A stretch of DNA of 64,000 nucleotides, taken from contig NZ_LT699746.1 in assembly GCF_900155385.1 (NCBI RefSeq), positions 62,001 to 126,000 on the forward strand. Direction: 5' to 3'. Position numbers and translations under genes: made by a program. This DNA comes from Vreelandella massiliensis. GTDB taxonomy: Bacteria; Pseudomonadota; Gammaproteobacteria; Pseudomonadales; Halomonadaceae. Numbering within the stretch: position 1 is the first letter of the stretch; each line of letters opens with the position of its first letter. The notes under the pieces were generated by a model that worked only from the letters and a program-made list of their open reading frames with translations, did not search any database and was not told the origin of the DNA. Shown here piece by piece: positions 25,361 to 33,410 of this stretch.

Positions 25361-25851
25361 TTCTATGGACGCTCTGTACAGGTTTGCCCTTTTTTTGCGG
25401 GTGCCACCGCGATTTTCTATGGACGCTCTGTACGGGTTTGCCGCTTTTATTGCGGGGCCACCGCGATTTTCTATGGATGATCTGTACGGGTTTGCCGTTT
25501 TTATCGCGGTGGGCATCTCAATTTTCTATGGATGATCTGTACAGTTTTCTATGGACGCTCTGTAAACATGGCAAATTATCCACAGATTTTGGGGATAACC
25601 CAGTGAAGAAATCCGGTTCCTCTATGGACGCTCTGTACGGGTTTCCTCTTATCGGATGTTTTCTATAGACGCTGTGTACAGGTTTCTATAGACGCTGCGG
25701 ACAGGTTTTCTATGAATGAACTGTACAGGTTTTATGATTTGACCCCGATGAAGGCCTCTTTCTATAGATGCTCTGTACAGGTTGCTATGGACGATCCGAA
25801 CGAGTTTCTATGGATTCTCTGTACAGCTTTCTATGTATCAATAGAACGGGT
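25361..25851. repeat. oriV: Iteron cluster with DnaA box: origin of replication
   Basis: About 13 direct copies of a 22-bp unit, consensus TTCTATGGACGCTCTGTACAGG. They begin near 25361, 25415, 25468, 25524, 25546, 25620, 25661, 25684, 25708, 25760, 25783, 25806 and 25830. The last copies diverge most. A perfect DnaA box TTATCCACA lies at 25576-25584 with a second imperfect one just right of it. Past 25851 an AT-rich stretch with repeats of TCCTTTAATCC type (about 25890-25940) is a candidate unwinding element. Confidence 0.85.
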
Positions 25852-26153
25852 TTGGTCAGTAACACACTGATTAATAGCGTTAATTTTGTGCTCCCTTTAG
25901 TCCTTTAATCCTTTTATCCTTTCCTCATATCCTTTAAGACTGCTTGCGTCCCTGGCCAAGCCGCGCGGTGACAAACCACATTTAGCGTTCCACTCTTATG
26001 AGTGCTGAAAAAAATCAATGCGTAAGCCTTGGCTTACAAAAATTTAGGAGAAAACTGACAACCCAAAGCTCAAATCCCTGCCATGCTGAAAACGTCGCCT
26101 AAAAGCACGCGTGACCTAGAGGTTTCGCCAGAAGAATGCGACAGATGAAGTAA
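25852..26153. other. AT-rich origin flank without gene
   Basis: The stretch contains TTTA/CCTTT-rich direct repeats near 25890-25940, then unremarkable sequence up to the terminator at 26154. It is best seen as the outer part of the replication origin. Confidence 0.5.
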
Positions 26154-26179
26154 AACCCCGGCCATTTCTGGCCGGGGTT
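26154..26179. terminator. Perfect 11-bp stem hairpin
   Basis: Arms AACCCCGGCCA and TGGCCGGGGTT pair without mismatch around a TTTC loop. It lies downstream of the leftward genes ending at 26209 and probably terminates their transcript before the origin. Confidence 0.7.
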
Positions 26180-26208
26180 CTATGTTGAAACTGCATACAT
26201 TGAAGCGC

Positions 26209-26382
26209 TTAGGAGAGGCGAAACACCGAGTGGTTAGCTCGCTTTTGGGCTTCTTCTGCGGAAAGGCTGATTTTGACCAACCCCTGTTTTTTAGCCGTAA
26301 TATAACGCTTACGTGCAGCGTTGATCTTGGCTGCTTTACGCTGCTGGGTTGTTACCGTGGTATTAGTCGCGTAGGAATGCAT
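26209..26382 (-). CDS. Small basic protein (57 aa)
   Basis: The frame runs from ATG 26382 to TAA 26209-26211. Its start overlaps the end of the upstream 167-aa gene by 20 bases, and a perfect terminator follows 30 bp after its stop, so it closes a two-gene leftward operon. The protein is very basic (QQRKAAKINAARKRYITAKKQG) followed by LVKISLSAEEAQKRANHS. The latter resembles the strand-helix start of ribbon-helix-helix proteins. A DNA-binding role is likely; no family was assigned. Confidence 0.55.
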   Translation of the reverse strand: MHSYATNTTVTTQQRKAAKINAARKRYITAKKQGLVKISLSAEEAQKRANHSVFRLS

Positions 26383-26866
26383 AGCATGTCCCCCTTGTGG
26401 AGGTATGGGGCATTAGACCGCACTCGATGAAGTAGTTCCCGTAACGCCGGTAAAGCCTCTTGTAATAGTGGCATAGCTGCGGGTTGTCATCAACGGCACA
26501 ACCATAATAACCGGAACCACGAAAGTCCTGGTCAAACAGGATAATCGACTCAAGTAACCCCGCGCCTAAAAGGTTGAGCTCTTTGAAGGTAAATGGGCGC
26601 AAGCCAAGCTGATGACGAGAGCGAAAACCATGTGCTGGGGTGTCATCTAACAGGCTATCCAACGTATCAAATTTGATTTCGTAGGCATCTACTGGCAAGT
26701 GAATGCCAAGCTCTCGATTAACTTTTTGCGCAGTGCTGTCATCCCAAGCTTGTCGAGGAATGAATAATGCACCGTAGCGGGTGCCCTCAAGCGAAAAATG
26801 CTGAACCTGTGCCCCTGGGAGGGTCACATCATCAATAAACTCCCGATTGCCGAAAATAACACCCAT
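26363..26866 (-). CDS. Hypothetical protein (167 aa)
   Basis: A purine-rich TATGGAGGTGGC stretch precedes the ATG at 26866. The product is a soluble mixed alpha/beta protein with several Tyr-rich motifs (CHYYKRLYRRYGNYF) and no export signal. It heads a two-gene operon with the 57-aa basic protein. Nothing in the sequence points to a known enzyme. Function unknown. Confidence 0.65.
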   Translation of the reverse strand: MGVIFGNREFIDDVTLPGAQVQHFSLEGTRYGALFIPRQAWDDSTAQKVNRELGIHLPVDAYEIKFDTLDSLLDDTPAHGFRSRHQLGLRPFTFKELNLLGAGLLESIILFDQDFRGSGYYGCAVDDNPQLCHYYKRLYRRYGNYFIECGLMPHTSTRGTCYAFLRD

Positions 26867-26930
26867 GCCACCTCCATATAACGGGGCGAGTATTATGACA
26901 TGAAAGCACGGCTCTCAAGCCGTTGAGTGC

Positions 26931-28010
26931 CTAATGACATAGCAACCCAGATGACATGATTTCCTCGACCCTGCCAGCACTCAGTCCATTCACCCTTATC
27001 AAATTACTCGCTGACGACCAGGGACGACCTTCTATAACCTCCTGAGCACGGCTTCCCCCTACGTGCGGTAGCTGATCCAAAGCGCTCACAGGCGATTCGT
27101 TCAGATCAATACAAGTGCTTTCTGAACTTGCAGTCACGCCTATTTCGTCAAGCTCAGCGTTTGTACGAAGACTTGCGCTATTCAATGCTATCCAAACCGG
27201 CACATGGTCAGAGATAGAATCTCGCGCAACGTCATGGGTAATCCCCCACTTCTCAGGGAAGCGTAATATGCCCTGATCCGTCACATTCAGCGCTGAGCCA
27301 CGCTGGAGAAAAATATGGTCATAGTGGTTGGGGTATCGGCCCTCCGTGGTGCTGATCGTTGTTCCGCGTCCATCGCTGTAGCTAGGCTCGACACCTAGTT
27401 GTTCTAACGTATCGAATCCTAAATGCTCACTATCTAGGTTAAAGTCGCCCACCAATATACGGGGTACGTCAGGATAGACTTCATCACCAAGCCACTGCCA
27501 ATAATCTGATAGAGCCTCGATTTCGGGCAGCCGATCACTCACGCCGTCACCGTACAGAATATGGACATTTGAGAGAGCGAATGTCTCGTTGGTATCACGA
27601 TCAGTAAACAGCGCAGAATACGGCTCGCGAGCAAAAACATCGCCACCATCAAAGAAAACGACATCACCACCGGCACTTGCGACCTCGGATTCACGCCAAA
27701 AAAAAGCGTAGGCTTCTTTGTAACTGCTACGCCCGATTAAGTGGCTCATGGTGTAAGCCCATGATTCATTAGATGCGGCTTCCAAGGAACGGTGCAATTT
27801 TGCTGCACCTTCCTCACTCATTACTTCTTGCACCGCCAACAAATCAAATACGCTGCCGATTTCGCCCAAGACGGCGTAGTTCTTCCCATTTTTCCAACCT
27901 AAGTGCTTGATATTCCAGGTCGCTATCGTGACATCTGCATGGAGATACGGTGCCAACATCGAGGCAGCCGCAAAACCTGTAAAACTCAAAACCTTAAATA
28001 TTTTATTCAT
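26931..28010 (-). CDS. Secreted endonuclease/exonuclease/phosphatase with C-terminal HhH (359 aa)
   Basis: The N-terminus is a signal peptide (KIFKVLSFTGFAAASMLAPYLHA). The mature domain carries EEP-fold nuclease motifs in order: ATWNIKHLG, LAVQEV, VGDFNLDSE, NHYDHIFL and SDHVPVW, which supply the metal and His-Asp catalytic residues. The last 60 residues (ALDQLPHVGGSRAQEVIEGR) are a ComEA-like helix-hairpin-helix that binds DNA. It should be an exported DNase. The ATG at 28010 was preferred to a TTG one codon earlier. It lies 15 bp after a DUF4236 gene, so the two are probably co-transcribed. Confidence 0.85.
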   Translation of the reverse strand: MNKIFKVLSFTGFAAASMLAPYLHADVTIATWNIKHLGWKNGKNYAVLGEIGSVFDLLAVQEVMSEEGAAKLHRSLEAASNESWAYTMSHLIGRSSYKEAYAFFWRESEVASAGGDVVFFDGGDVFAREPYSALFTDRDTNETFALSNVHILYGDGVSDRLPEIEALSDYWQWLGDEVYPDVPRILVGDFNLDSEHLGFDTLEQLGVEPSYSDGRGTTISTTEGRYPNHYDHIFLQRGSALNVTDQGILRFPEKWGITHDVARDSISDHVPVWIALNSASLRTNAELDEIGVTASSESTCIDLNESPVSALDQLPHVGGSRAQEVIEGRPWSSASNLIRVNGLSAGRVEEIMSSGLLCH

Positions 28011-28025
28011 CAAATACTCATAACC

Positions 28026-29234
28026 TCAAACGAGTTTAAACGGTTCAATCTGGCGGAAGATTCCCGTCTTTGTCATATCTCGCCGCAACGTGAAGGCTTC
28101 AACGGCTGCCACCGGATCAACTTGGTCTAGCTTGTCAAACTCAATACGATTCCACTGCTCCCGCGACACTTTGATGCTGTAAATATATTCGTCCTTTTCA
28201 GCACCCGTCGCAGGTGATACTACCTGTCGATAGCCCGACACCCTCGCTTCTTTTACGTTGGGCAAGCGCGTGAACACAGCCCCCAGTACACGAAACGCAA
28301 TGCCATGCACATGATCTCGATAGAGCTTACGTTGCCGTGTGGCACTGATCTCTTTTGGGGTCAATTTGAGTCGCTTTTTCGGCATCGTCCATTCTTGGCA
28401 CGGCATTTCGTCTTCGCTTGGCAAATCTATATCTACCGCGATGGTGCTTTCATCGGAACCCAAGTCAAAATCAATAACCGTTTCGCGTGGCCAGTCGATT
28501 TCCTCTAATCGCTCTTTTAGGGTTAGCTCCATCGCATCTATGCTTTCGTATACGCCCTGCTGTTCTCGTTGTTGACGCGCAAACTCACTGGCATCGAACT
28601 CAGCTTTTCGCCACTCCCACAATCGGTAGGATTCATCGAAGTCGTGTTGTCGCTGGGTATTTTCGTTCTGAATTTGGCGATACAGGGGTGGCCACAAGTG
28701 ATGCCACCAACGTTCAGACGTAAGAGAGGGGGCTGAGGGCGCTGGCTCTGTAAAGGATTCTGGCTTGTAACCTATGGTGTCAGGTGCAGGGGTTTCGCAA
28801 TGGAGCTGGCCAAGGTGTTCCAAGTCAGCGTTTAAGTCATCGCACAGATTTCGTAATTTAGCCCGAATAGCCTCTCCCGCATGACGCTTAACAGCCCGTT
28901 CTTCTTTCTCGGTCATCCGAGTGCCATCAGCGAACAAATAACGAACATCTCCATGTTCATCGACTTTGAGCGTCATTGCCAATGTGCTGCCTTTGGTCAG
29001 CTGCGAGTCTACAGAAGATGGAAAATCTTTCTCTCTTGATGATTGTTGTTTGCGGTTGATCTTTGTCCGGTATGAAAGACCTGTTCCTGGGATACCCGCG
29101 TGTGCATGAGCACCGCTTGGGCCAATGCTGACACTAGCCCCACGGGGGCCAACAGAGAAACCAATTCCCCGCTTGCTGAGATTTAGCCTCACGCCTGGGG
29201 CGAGCGTAATTCGACGTTGGAAACGGAATGCCAT
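28026..29234 (-). CDS. DUF4236 protein (402 aa)
   Basis: The first 60 residues ([20 protein letters not shown], then [17 protein letters not shown] and [12 protein letters not shown]) match the Gly-rich DUF4236 domain. The rest is a long, charged, helical region with possible coiled coils. The start at 29234 matches the canonical domain start, though a longer frame begins at 29261. An array of seven perfect octamers (29254-29309) sits immediately upstream. The role of DUF4236 proteins is unknown; the secreted nuclease gene follows directly. Confidence 0.75.
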   Translation of the reverse strand: MAFRFQRRITLAPGVRLNLSKRGIGFSVGPRGASVSIGPSGAHAHAGIPGTGLSYRTKINRKQQSSREKDFPSSVDSQLTKGSTLAMTLKVDEHGDVRYLFADGTRMTEKEERAVKRHAGEAIRAKLRNLCDDLNADLEHLGQLHCETPAPDTIGYKPESFTEPAPSAPSLTSERWWHHLWPPLYRQIQNENTQRQHDFDESYRLWEWRKAEFDASEFARQQREQQGVYESIDAMELTLKERLEEIDWPRETVIDFDLGSDESTIAVDIDLPSEDEMPCQEWTMPKKRLKLTPKEISATRQRKLYRDHVHGIAFRVLGAVFTRLPNVKEARVSGYRQVVSPATGAEKDEYIYSIKVSREQWNRIEFDKLDQVDPVAAVEAFTLRRDMTKTGIFRQIEPFKLV

Positions 29235-29253
29235 AGGGGTGCTATCCTTTGCC

Positions 29254-29309
29254 GACCTCAAGACCTCAAGACCTCAAGACCTCAAGACCTCAAGACCTCA
29301 AGACCTCAA
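29254..29309. repeat. Seven perfect tandem octamers (GACCTCAA)
   Basis: The unit GACCTCAA is repeated seven times without a mismatch, 20 bp upstream of the DUF4236 start. CTCA boxes with 4-bp spacers match the geometry of the other octamer arrays around the partition genes. It may be an operator bound by the ParG-like protein or a slippage-prone expression switch. Confidence 0.75.
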
Positions 29310-29323
29310 AAGTGTTTTGTGGT

Positions 29324-30106
29324 TTAGGGTTTTTCTCCAAAAGGCCTATCGTTGTGGATTTTTTCTGTAAGCCCTAGTGCCCACCAATATGGCTCAAAAC
29401 TACGCTGTACGGTGTCACTGAGTAGGTCTATAAACGGGTCATAGTCACCGCTACAGTGCGCCGTATCCAGTGCTTCATAATAAGCTAAGCGCTGATCCAC
29501 CTGGATTAAGGCCGCTGGAAAACCGGATTTCATCAATTCCAAATTCATCAGCAATCGTGAAGTCCGCCCGTTGCCATCAACAAAGGGGTGAATCTTCACG
29601 AACTCACCATGTACACGAGCTGCACGTTCGACGGGATGTAATGCGCCAGCCTCATTGCGATACCAAGTAATAAAGTCATTCATCGCCTGGGCAACCATAT
29701 AGGCTTCTGGTGGCCGATGCTCGGCACCTGAAATCATCACATTGACTTGACGATAGACACCGGCATTCTCGTCGTCGATGTTTTTCAATACCAGCTGGTG
29801 AAGTGACTTAATCAACCACTCTGAAAGCGGCTCATTTTGGGCCACTAAATCCTCAACCATCAGGATCGCTTCACGGTGGTTAATGACTTCAAAATGCTCG
29901 CGGAGAGTCTTACCGCCTACGGTGATCCCTTCCAGGGCCACCTTGGTTTCTTTAAGGGTAAGCGTGTTCCCCTCTATGGCGTTGCTATGGTATGTCCATT
30001 GCAAAACCAGCGATTCATGTAGGTTACTGACAACATGCCGAGATAATGGTCGATGCTGATCTAGCTGCTCCTTCAGCCAATCTAGTCGTGCAAAGCGCTT
30101 AGGCAT
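29324..30106 (-). CDS. Fic-domain protein (260 aa)
   Basis: The catalytic motif HPFVDGNGRTSR (about residues 172-183) is intact, so AMP transfer or a related nucleotide transfer to a protein hydroxyl is expected. An N-terminal SNAIEG (residues 41-46) fits the (S/T)xxxE(G/N) autoinhibitory helix, so this is a self-inhibited (class II) Fic enzyme. The N-terminal 50 residues form the usual Fic_N part (TYHSNAIEGNTLTLKET). There is no antitoxin-like partner. It lies in the partition region with an octamer array before its start. Confidence 0.85.
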   Translation of the reverse strand: MPKRFARLDWLKEQLDQHRPLSRHVVSNLHESLVLQWTYHSNAIEGNTLTLKETKVALEGITVGGKTLREHFEVINHREAILMVEDLVAQNEPLSEWLIKSLHQLVLKNIDDENAGVYRQVNVMISGAEHRPPEAYMVAQAMNDFITWYRNEAGALHPVERAARVHGEFVKIHPFVDGNGRTSRLLMNLELMKSGFPAALIQVDQRLAYYEALDTAHCSGDYDPFIDLLSDTVQRSFEPYWWALGLTEKIHNDRPFGEKP

Positions 30107-30140
30107 CTATGCTTCCTTTTTGGCCATGCGAATATGAAGG

Positions 30141-30180
30141 AAACCTCAAAACTTCAAAACCTCAAAAACATATATGAGCT
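30141..30180. repeat. Octamer-phased boxes upstream of fic
   Basis: Five successive octamers begin AAACCTCA, AAACTTCA, AAACCTCA, AAAACATA, TATGAGCT. CTCA-type boxes recur every 8 bases with A-rich spacers, as in the larger array upstream of parA. It lies 35 bp before the Fic start codon. Confidence 0.6.
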
Positions 30181-30215
30181 TTAAGGTGAAAGCGTTTTAT
30201 AGCTCTCGGCCATTT

Positions 30216-30440
30216 TTACTCCCCGTCTATGAGCTTGTCGATTTGCTCACGGAGAATATCTTTGATCGTCATGCCATTCTGAGCGGCATATATCTTGAGC
30301 CTTTGATGTTCTTCATACGTCAGGTCGATGTTCACACGCTTCTTCGCTGGCTTGTCTGACAAGCTAGCTAACGTGGCTTCTTTCCGCTTATCTGCTGCTT
30401 TTGCGCTGGGGCGTCCAGCGCTGAGTACACTTTTAGTCAT
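30216..30440 (-). CDS. parG: ParG-like ribbon-helix-helix partition protein (74 aa)
   Basis: This small protein has a disordered basic N-terminus (KAADKRKEATLASLSDKPAKK) followed by a ribbon-helix-helix core (KRVNIDLTYEEHQRLKIYAAQNGMTIKDIL). Length and layout match ParG of plasmid TP228, which binds tetramer boxes as a centromere protein and repressor and stimulates its ParF ATPase through the flexible N-tail. It lies directly downstream of parA. The ATG at 30440 was chosen over an adjacent GTG. Confidence 0.75.
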   Translation of the reverse strand: MTKSVLSAGRPSAKAADKRKEATLASLSDKPAKKRVNIDLTYEEHQRLKIYAAQNGMTIKDILREQIDKLIDGE

Positions 30441-30441
30441 C

Positions 30442-30539
30442 ACTTGAACCTCAAAAACTCATAACCGCTTTGGAGTATTGCGCCATCCGTGCAAAAACTC
30501 AATAACTTAAAGCATCAAAGCCTTAAATGAGTTTTTGCA
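30442..30539. repeat. Octamer-phased boxes between parA and parG
   Basis: Two short clusters lie at about 30450-30465 (CTCAAAAA then CTCATAAC) and 30492-30539 (CAAAAACT, CAATAACT, TAAAGCAT, CAAAGCCT, TAAATGAG). Boxes recur every 8 bases. The second cluster overlaps the 3' end of parA. They are smaller versions of the array upstream of parA. Confidence 0.55.
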
Positions 30540-31152
30540 ACATTTCATCCATTAGCGCATTGATTTCGGCTGCCGCTGGGCCATTGGGGTCTTCCTCGAA
30601 AACGGAGGTGCCTGTAGCAGCGGTCGTGGGATAAATCACCCGTTGGGTGATCCGGCTTTCAAGAACAGGTAGCTCGTATTCATATAAAGCGTTGCTGACT
30701 TCTGATCCGATACGGGTGCCCTTAATAGCCCGTGATACGACGAAGGCCGCTTGCAATTTTCCGTCTGTAATCTCGATGCGCTGTTTTACAAGCTCAACCA
30801 AGTCCGATGTTGCCCAAATGTCATAAGGGCTGGGTTGGACGGGGATTAAAACAAAGTCAGCGGCTTTGATGGCTGACGCCGCCAGGTCGGCGGCTTGGGG
30901 AGCGCCGTCGATAACGATGAACTCTTTGCGTGCCAGGTTCTTTAAGTCGCGGCCTATCGTTGGACGGTCAATGCCAACAACCGGCACGGGCTGATCTTCC
31001 CTCACAGCTGCCCAGTCTCGCGCGCTGCCCTGTGGGTCAGAATCGACAAGCAGGATGTCATGGCCTGCTCTGTGTAGGGCGGTGGCAAGATGCGTCGCAA
31101 TCGTGGTTTTGCCTGAGCCACCTTTCTGGTTCAACACCGCTATCGTCTTCAT
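30523..31152 (-). CDS. parA: ParA/ParF-type partition ATPase (209 aa)
   Basis: The deviant Walker A motif KGGSGKTTIATHL lies at residues 9-21, with VDSDPQGSARDW and FIVIDGAPQ as the other ATP-site motifs. Length (209 aa, no N-terminal HTH) fits the type Ib ParF group, which pairs with a small ribbon-helix-helix partner as found here. It drives plasmid segregation by ATP-dependent assembly on the nucleoid. The region upstream (31207-31374) carries a long octamer-phased array that is a candidate centromere and operator. Confidence 0.85.
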   Translation of the reverse strand: MKTIAVLNQKGGSGKTTIATHLATALHRAGHDILLVDSDPQGSARDWAAVREDQPVPVVGIDRPTIGRDLKNLARKEFIVIDGAPQAADLAASAIKAADFVLIPVQPSPYDIWATSDLVELVKQRIEITDGKLQAAFVVSRAIKGTRIGSEVSNALYEYELPVLESRITQRVIYPTTAATGTSVFEEDPNGPAAAEINALMDEMLQKLI

Positions 31153-31206
31153 TGTCGCACTCTCCTTTCAAATTACCGTACTGAGAACAATCCTAGCGGC
31201 TATACG

Positions 31207-31374
31207 CAAAAACTCAAAAACTTATAGGTTTCTTTAAGTATTTGATGTTTTGAGGTTGGCCGTTTTATCGTTTTTGATGATATGGGCTAATGGGCTAATG
31301 GGCTAATCATTCAATGAGCTAATAAATAAATGAGGTAATGAGGCTAAAAGGTAATGAGGTTTGAAGATTAGGAT
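31207..31374. promoter_or_regulatory. Octamer-phased array upstream of parA, candidate centromere/operator (parH-like)
   Basis: About 21 successive octamers keep one phase. The first two are CAAAAACT; later ones include GTTTTGAG, CTAATGGG (twice), TCAATGAG, TAAATGAG and GTAATGAG (twice). A 4-bp box (ACTC/CTCA or its complement TGAG) followed by a 4-bp AT-rich spacer is the arrangement known for ParG sites on TP228. The boxes are direct at the left and inverted for the rest. Confidence 0.7.
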
Positions 31375-31442
31375 AGCTGCCACCGTTGCATGTATGTTTA
31401 AACAGCCTATACTGTTTTTTTATCCACGCTATCGGTGTCGTT

Positions 31443-31889
31443 ATGCAAACATTAGCCTGCGTTGTTGGCGGAGCTGCCTTCGATAATTCAACAACGATGT
31501 CGCCGCTATTGGGCTGTGCGGTGAGAGCCGGTTTTCCGAGCCCTGCGGATGATCATCTCGACAGTGAATTAAACCTGCATCGCTATGTTGTGAAACGTCC
31601 AGCCGCGACGTTTTTTGTTCGGGCGGAAGGGGATTCGATGGTTGGTGATGGCATATATCACGGTGATCTTTTGGTCGTGGACAGGAGCCTAGAAGCAATG
31701 CCTGGCCGCATTATTATTGTGGCCTTGGAAGGTGAGCTAACAGTAAAGCGCTTGGAGCGAGTGGATGACAACCTGCACCTGGTCGCCAGTAACCCCAAGT
31801 TTGCACCTATCACGCTTGAAGACAAAGACGCGCACGTATGGGGCGTTGTCACCCATGTCGTGCATAGCTTACCAGGAGCATCGCCGTGA
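31443..31889 (+). CDS. umuD: UmuD-like SOS mutagenesis protein (148 aa)
   Basis: ATG 31443 gives a product of usual UmuD length. The self-cleavage site is AG|FPSP (near residue 29), the nucleophile Ser is in EGDSMVGDG, and the general-base Lys in GELTVKRLE. RecA filaments should trigger autocleavage to UmuD', which joins UmuC as polymerase V. Its stop overlaps the umuC start (GTGA). A poly-T -10/-35 region with a CTGT half-site lies upstream, but I could not confirm a full LexA box. Confidence 0.9.
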   Translation: MQTLACVVGGAAFDNSTTMSPLLGCAVRAGFPSPADDHLDSELNLHRYVVKRPAATFFVRAEGDSMVGDGIYHGDLLVVDRSLEAMPGRIIIVALEGELTVKRLERVDDNLHLVASNPKFAPITLEDKDAHVWGVVTHVVHSLPGASP

Positions 31890-33160
31890 TCAGTCTGGTG
31901 GATTGCAATAATTTCTACGTCAGCTGTGAGCGGGTATTTGATCCATCGCTAGAAGGTCGTCCGGTAGGCGTACTGTCAAATAATGACGGTTGCATTGTGG
32001 CACGCTCAAACGAACTGAAAGCGCTTGGCGTGGAAATGGGGGCGGCTCAACACCATCTTGCGCCTGAGATACGGCGTCAAACCGTTTTGCTATCGAGCAA
32101 CTATGCCCTCTACGGAGACATGTCTAAGCGTGTGACCGATGTATTAGCGCAATTTTCACCGCATGTAGAGCCGTATTCCATCGACGAATCATTTGTTGGG
32201 TTTCAGGGATTCGATCCTGACACGCTACTAGAGCGTGGCCATCAAATGCGAAACACCGTCAGACAGTGGACAGGGATACCCGTTTCGGTTGGTTTTGCGC
32301 CGACGAGGGTGCTAGCGAAACTGGCGAATCAGGTGGCGAAAAAAGTACCGGCTCACGAAGGCGTCTGCCGATTGGAAGCAGATAGCCATACGACAAAAAC
32401 CATCCTCAAGCAGCTGCCCGTGACAGAAATATGGGGTGTAGCTAGAAGGACGGCTGAACGCCTTAAACTTATGGGCATCGAGTCAGCGTGGGAGTTTCGG
32501 CAAGCTGATCCTAAGCACATACGCAGTCGGTTTTCCGTGGTGCAGGAGCGTATTGTTTGGGAGTTACGGGGGCAACCCGTCATCCGGTTAGACGATATGG
32601 ATGCGCCCAAAAAGCAGATCATGGTGTCTCGCTCGTTCGGCAGGGTGACAAACAATCCGCACGATCTCCGCGAAGCGCTCCGGCATCATGCTGCCAGGGC
32701 GAGTGAAAAGCTGCGTCTTCAGCGTGGTGTGTCTAGTGGGATCATGGTGTTTGTGCGTACCAATCCTTTTCGCACCGATTTACCTCAGTACCGGAACCGT
32801 ATCGTGGTAACGCTGGATCGTCCCACAGACGACAGCCGCGACATCGTGGCTGCCGCCATTGAAGGACTGAGACACCTGTGGCGAAAGGGTTACGCCTTCC
32901 AAAAAGTCGGTGTCATGTTGCTCGACATTACCCCCAAAGCGAATCGCCAACTAACACTCACGGAAACCCCTCAGTGCGAATTGGAAAGTCAACGCAGCGA
33001 GCGATTGATGGCAACCGTCGATAAGCTCAACCGAGAGCTGGGGAAAGGCACAGTGCAGCTCGGCTTGCCAAGAAAGGGCAACGCTTGGTCATTGCGAAGC
33101 GAGCGCCGGACGCCGCGATATACAACTCAATGGCAGGAGCTTGTCACGGTTTCAGCATGA
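31886..33160 (+). CDS. umuC: UmuC-like Y-family DNA polymerase (424 aa)
   Basis: It starts with GTG in overlap with umuD. Y-family motifs are clear: [15 protein letters not shown] (first metal Asp at 6), [19 protein letters not shown] (catalytic Asp-Glu) and [17 protein letters not shown]. Little-finger motifs [10 protein letters not shown] follow, and the C-terminal part has the usual UmuC tail. Length is standard. It should be the catalytic subunit of an error-prone translesion polymerase. Plasmid-borne umuDC is well known. Confidence 0.92.
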   Translation: MISLVDCNNFYVSCERVFDPSLEGRPVGVLSNNDGCIVARSNELKALGVEMGAAQHHLAPEIRRQTVLLSSNYALYGDMSKRVTDVLAQFSPHVEPYSIDESFVGFQGFDPDTLLERGHQMRNTVRQWTGIPVSVGFAPTRVLAKLANQVAKKVPAHEGVCRLEADSHTTKTILKQLPVTEIWGVARRTAERLKLMGIESAWEFRQADPKHIRSRFSVVQERIVWELRGQPVIRLDDMDAPKKQIMVSRSFGRVTNNPHDLREALRHHAARASEKLRLQRGVSSGIMVFVRTNPFRTDLPQYRNRIVVTLDRPTDDSRDIVAAAIEGLRHLWRKGYAFQKVGVMLLDITPKANRQLTLTETPQCELESQRSERLMATVDKLNRELGKGTVQLGLPRKGNAWSLRSERRTPRYTTQWQELVTVSA

Positions 33161-33172
33161 AAAGGCGATGGT

Positions 33173-33404
33173 GAAATACGCAAATCATCAAAAGCTCATT
33201 GCCTTAAAAAAGCATGACCTCATTCTGCCAAAGGCGCAAAGGCGCAAAGGCGCAAAGGCGCAAAGGCGCAAAGGCGCAAAGGCGCATAATCGCTTAACCA
33301 GAAAGCCCCATAAACTTAAAAGTGCCAAAGTGCAAAACCACAAAACACCAAAGCTACATTTCCGTTTAGACGCAAAAACTCATAACCTCATTTGAGTTTT
33401 AGAG
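33173..33404. repeat. Long octamer-phased array with seven perfect CAAAGGCG units
   Basis: About 29 octamers keep a single phase over 232 bp between umuC and the M48 protease gene. Most begin with CA: CAAATCAT, CAAAAGCT, CATTGCCT, then CAAAGGCG seven times (33229-33284), and later CATAAACT, CAAAACCA, CAAAAACT, CATAACCT, CATTTGAG. The right end repeats the box/spacer pattern of the array before parA. It is a candidate second centromere-like site. Confidence 0.7.
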
Positions 33405-33410
33405 GCTTTA

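Noticed and set aside
25307-25668. Open frames on both strands through the iterons (repeated Asn-Pro-Tyr-Arg-type peptides)
   Set aside because: They are produced by the 22-bp direct repeats being read in frame and have no ribosome site.
29324-30440. Fic and the 74-aa gene as a toxin-antitoxin pair
   Set aside because: The Fic protein carries its own inhibitory SNAIEG motif, and the small protein fits ParG next to parA; they are separated by more than 100 bp with an octamer array.
31390-31442. LexA box before umuD
   Set aside because: A CTGT half-site is present but the matching ACAG at the right spacing is not, so I did not annotate an SOS box.
33141-33395. A basic 84-codon frame with repeated Lys-Ala-Gln-Arg-Arg peptides
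   Set aside because: It is the translation of the octamer array and overlaps the end of umuC; composition is purely repeat-driven.
29254-33404. CRISPR array
   Set aside because: Repeats are 8 bp and contiguous, with no 25-40 bp repeats or unique spacers, and no cas genes are present.
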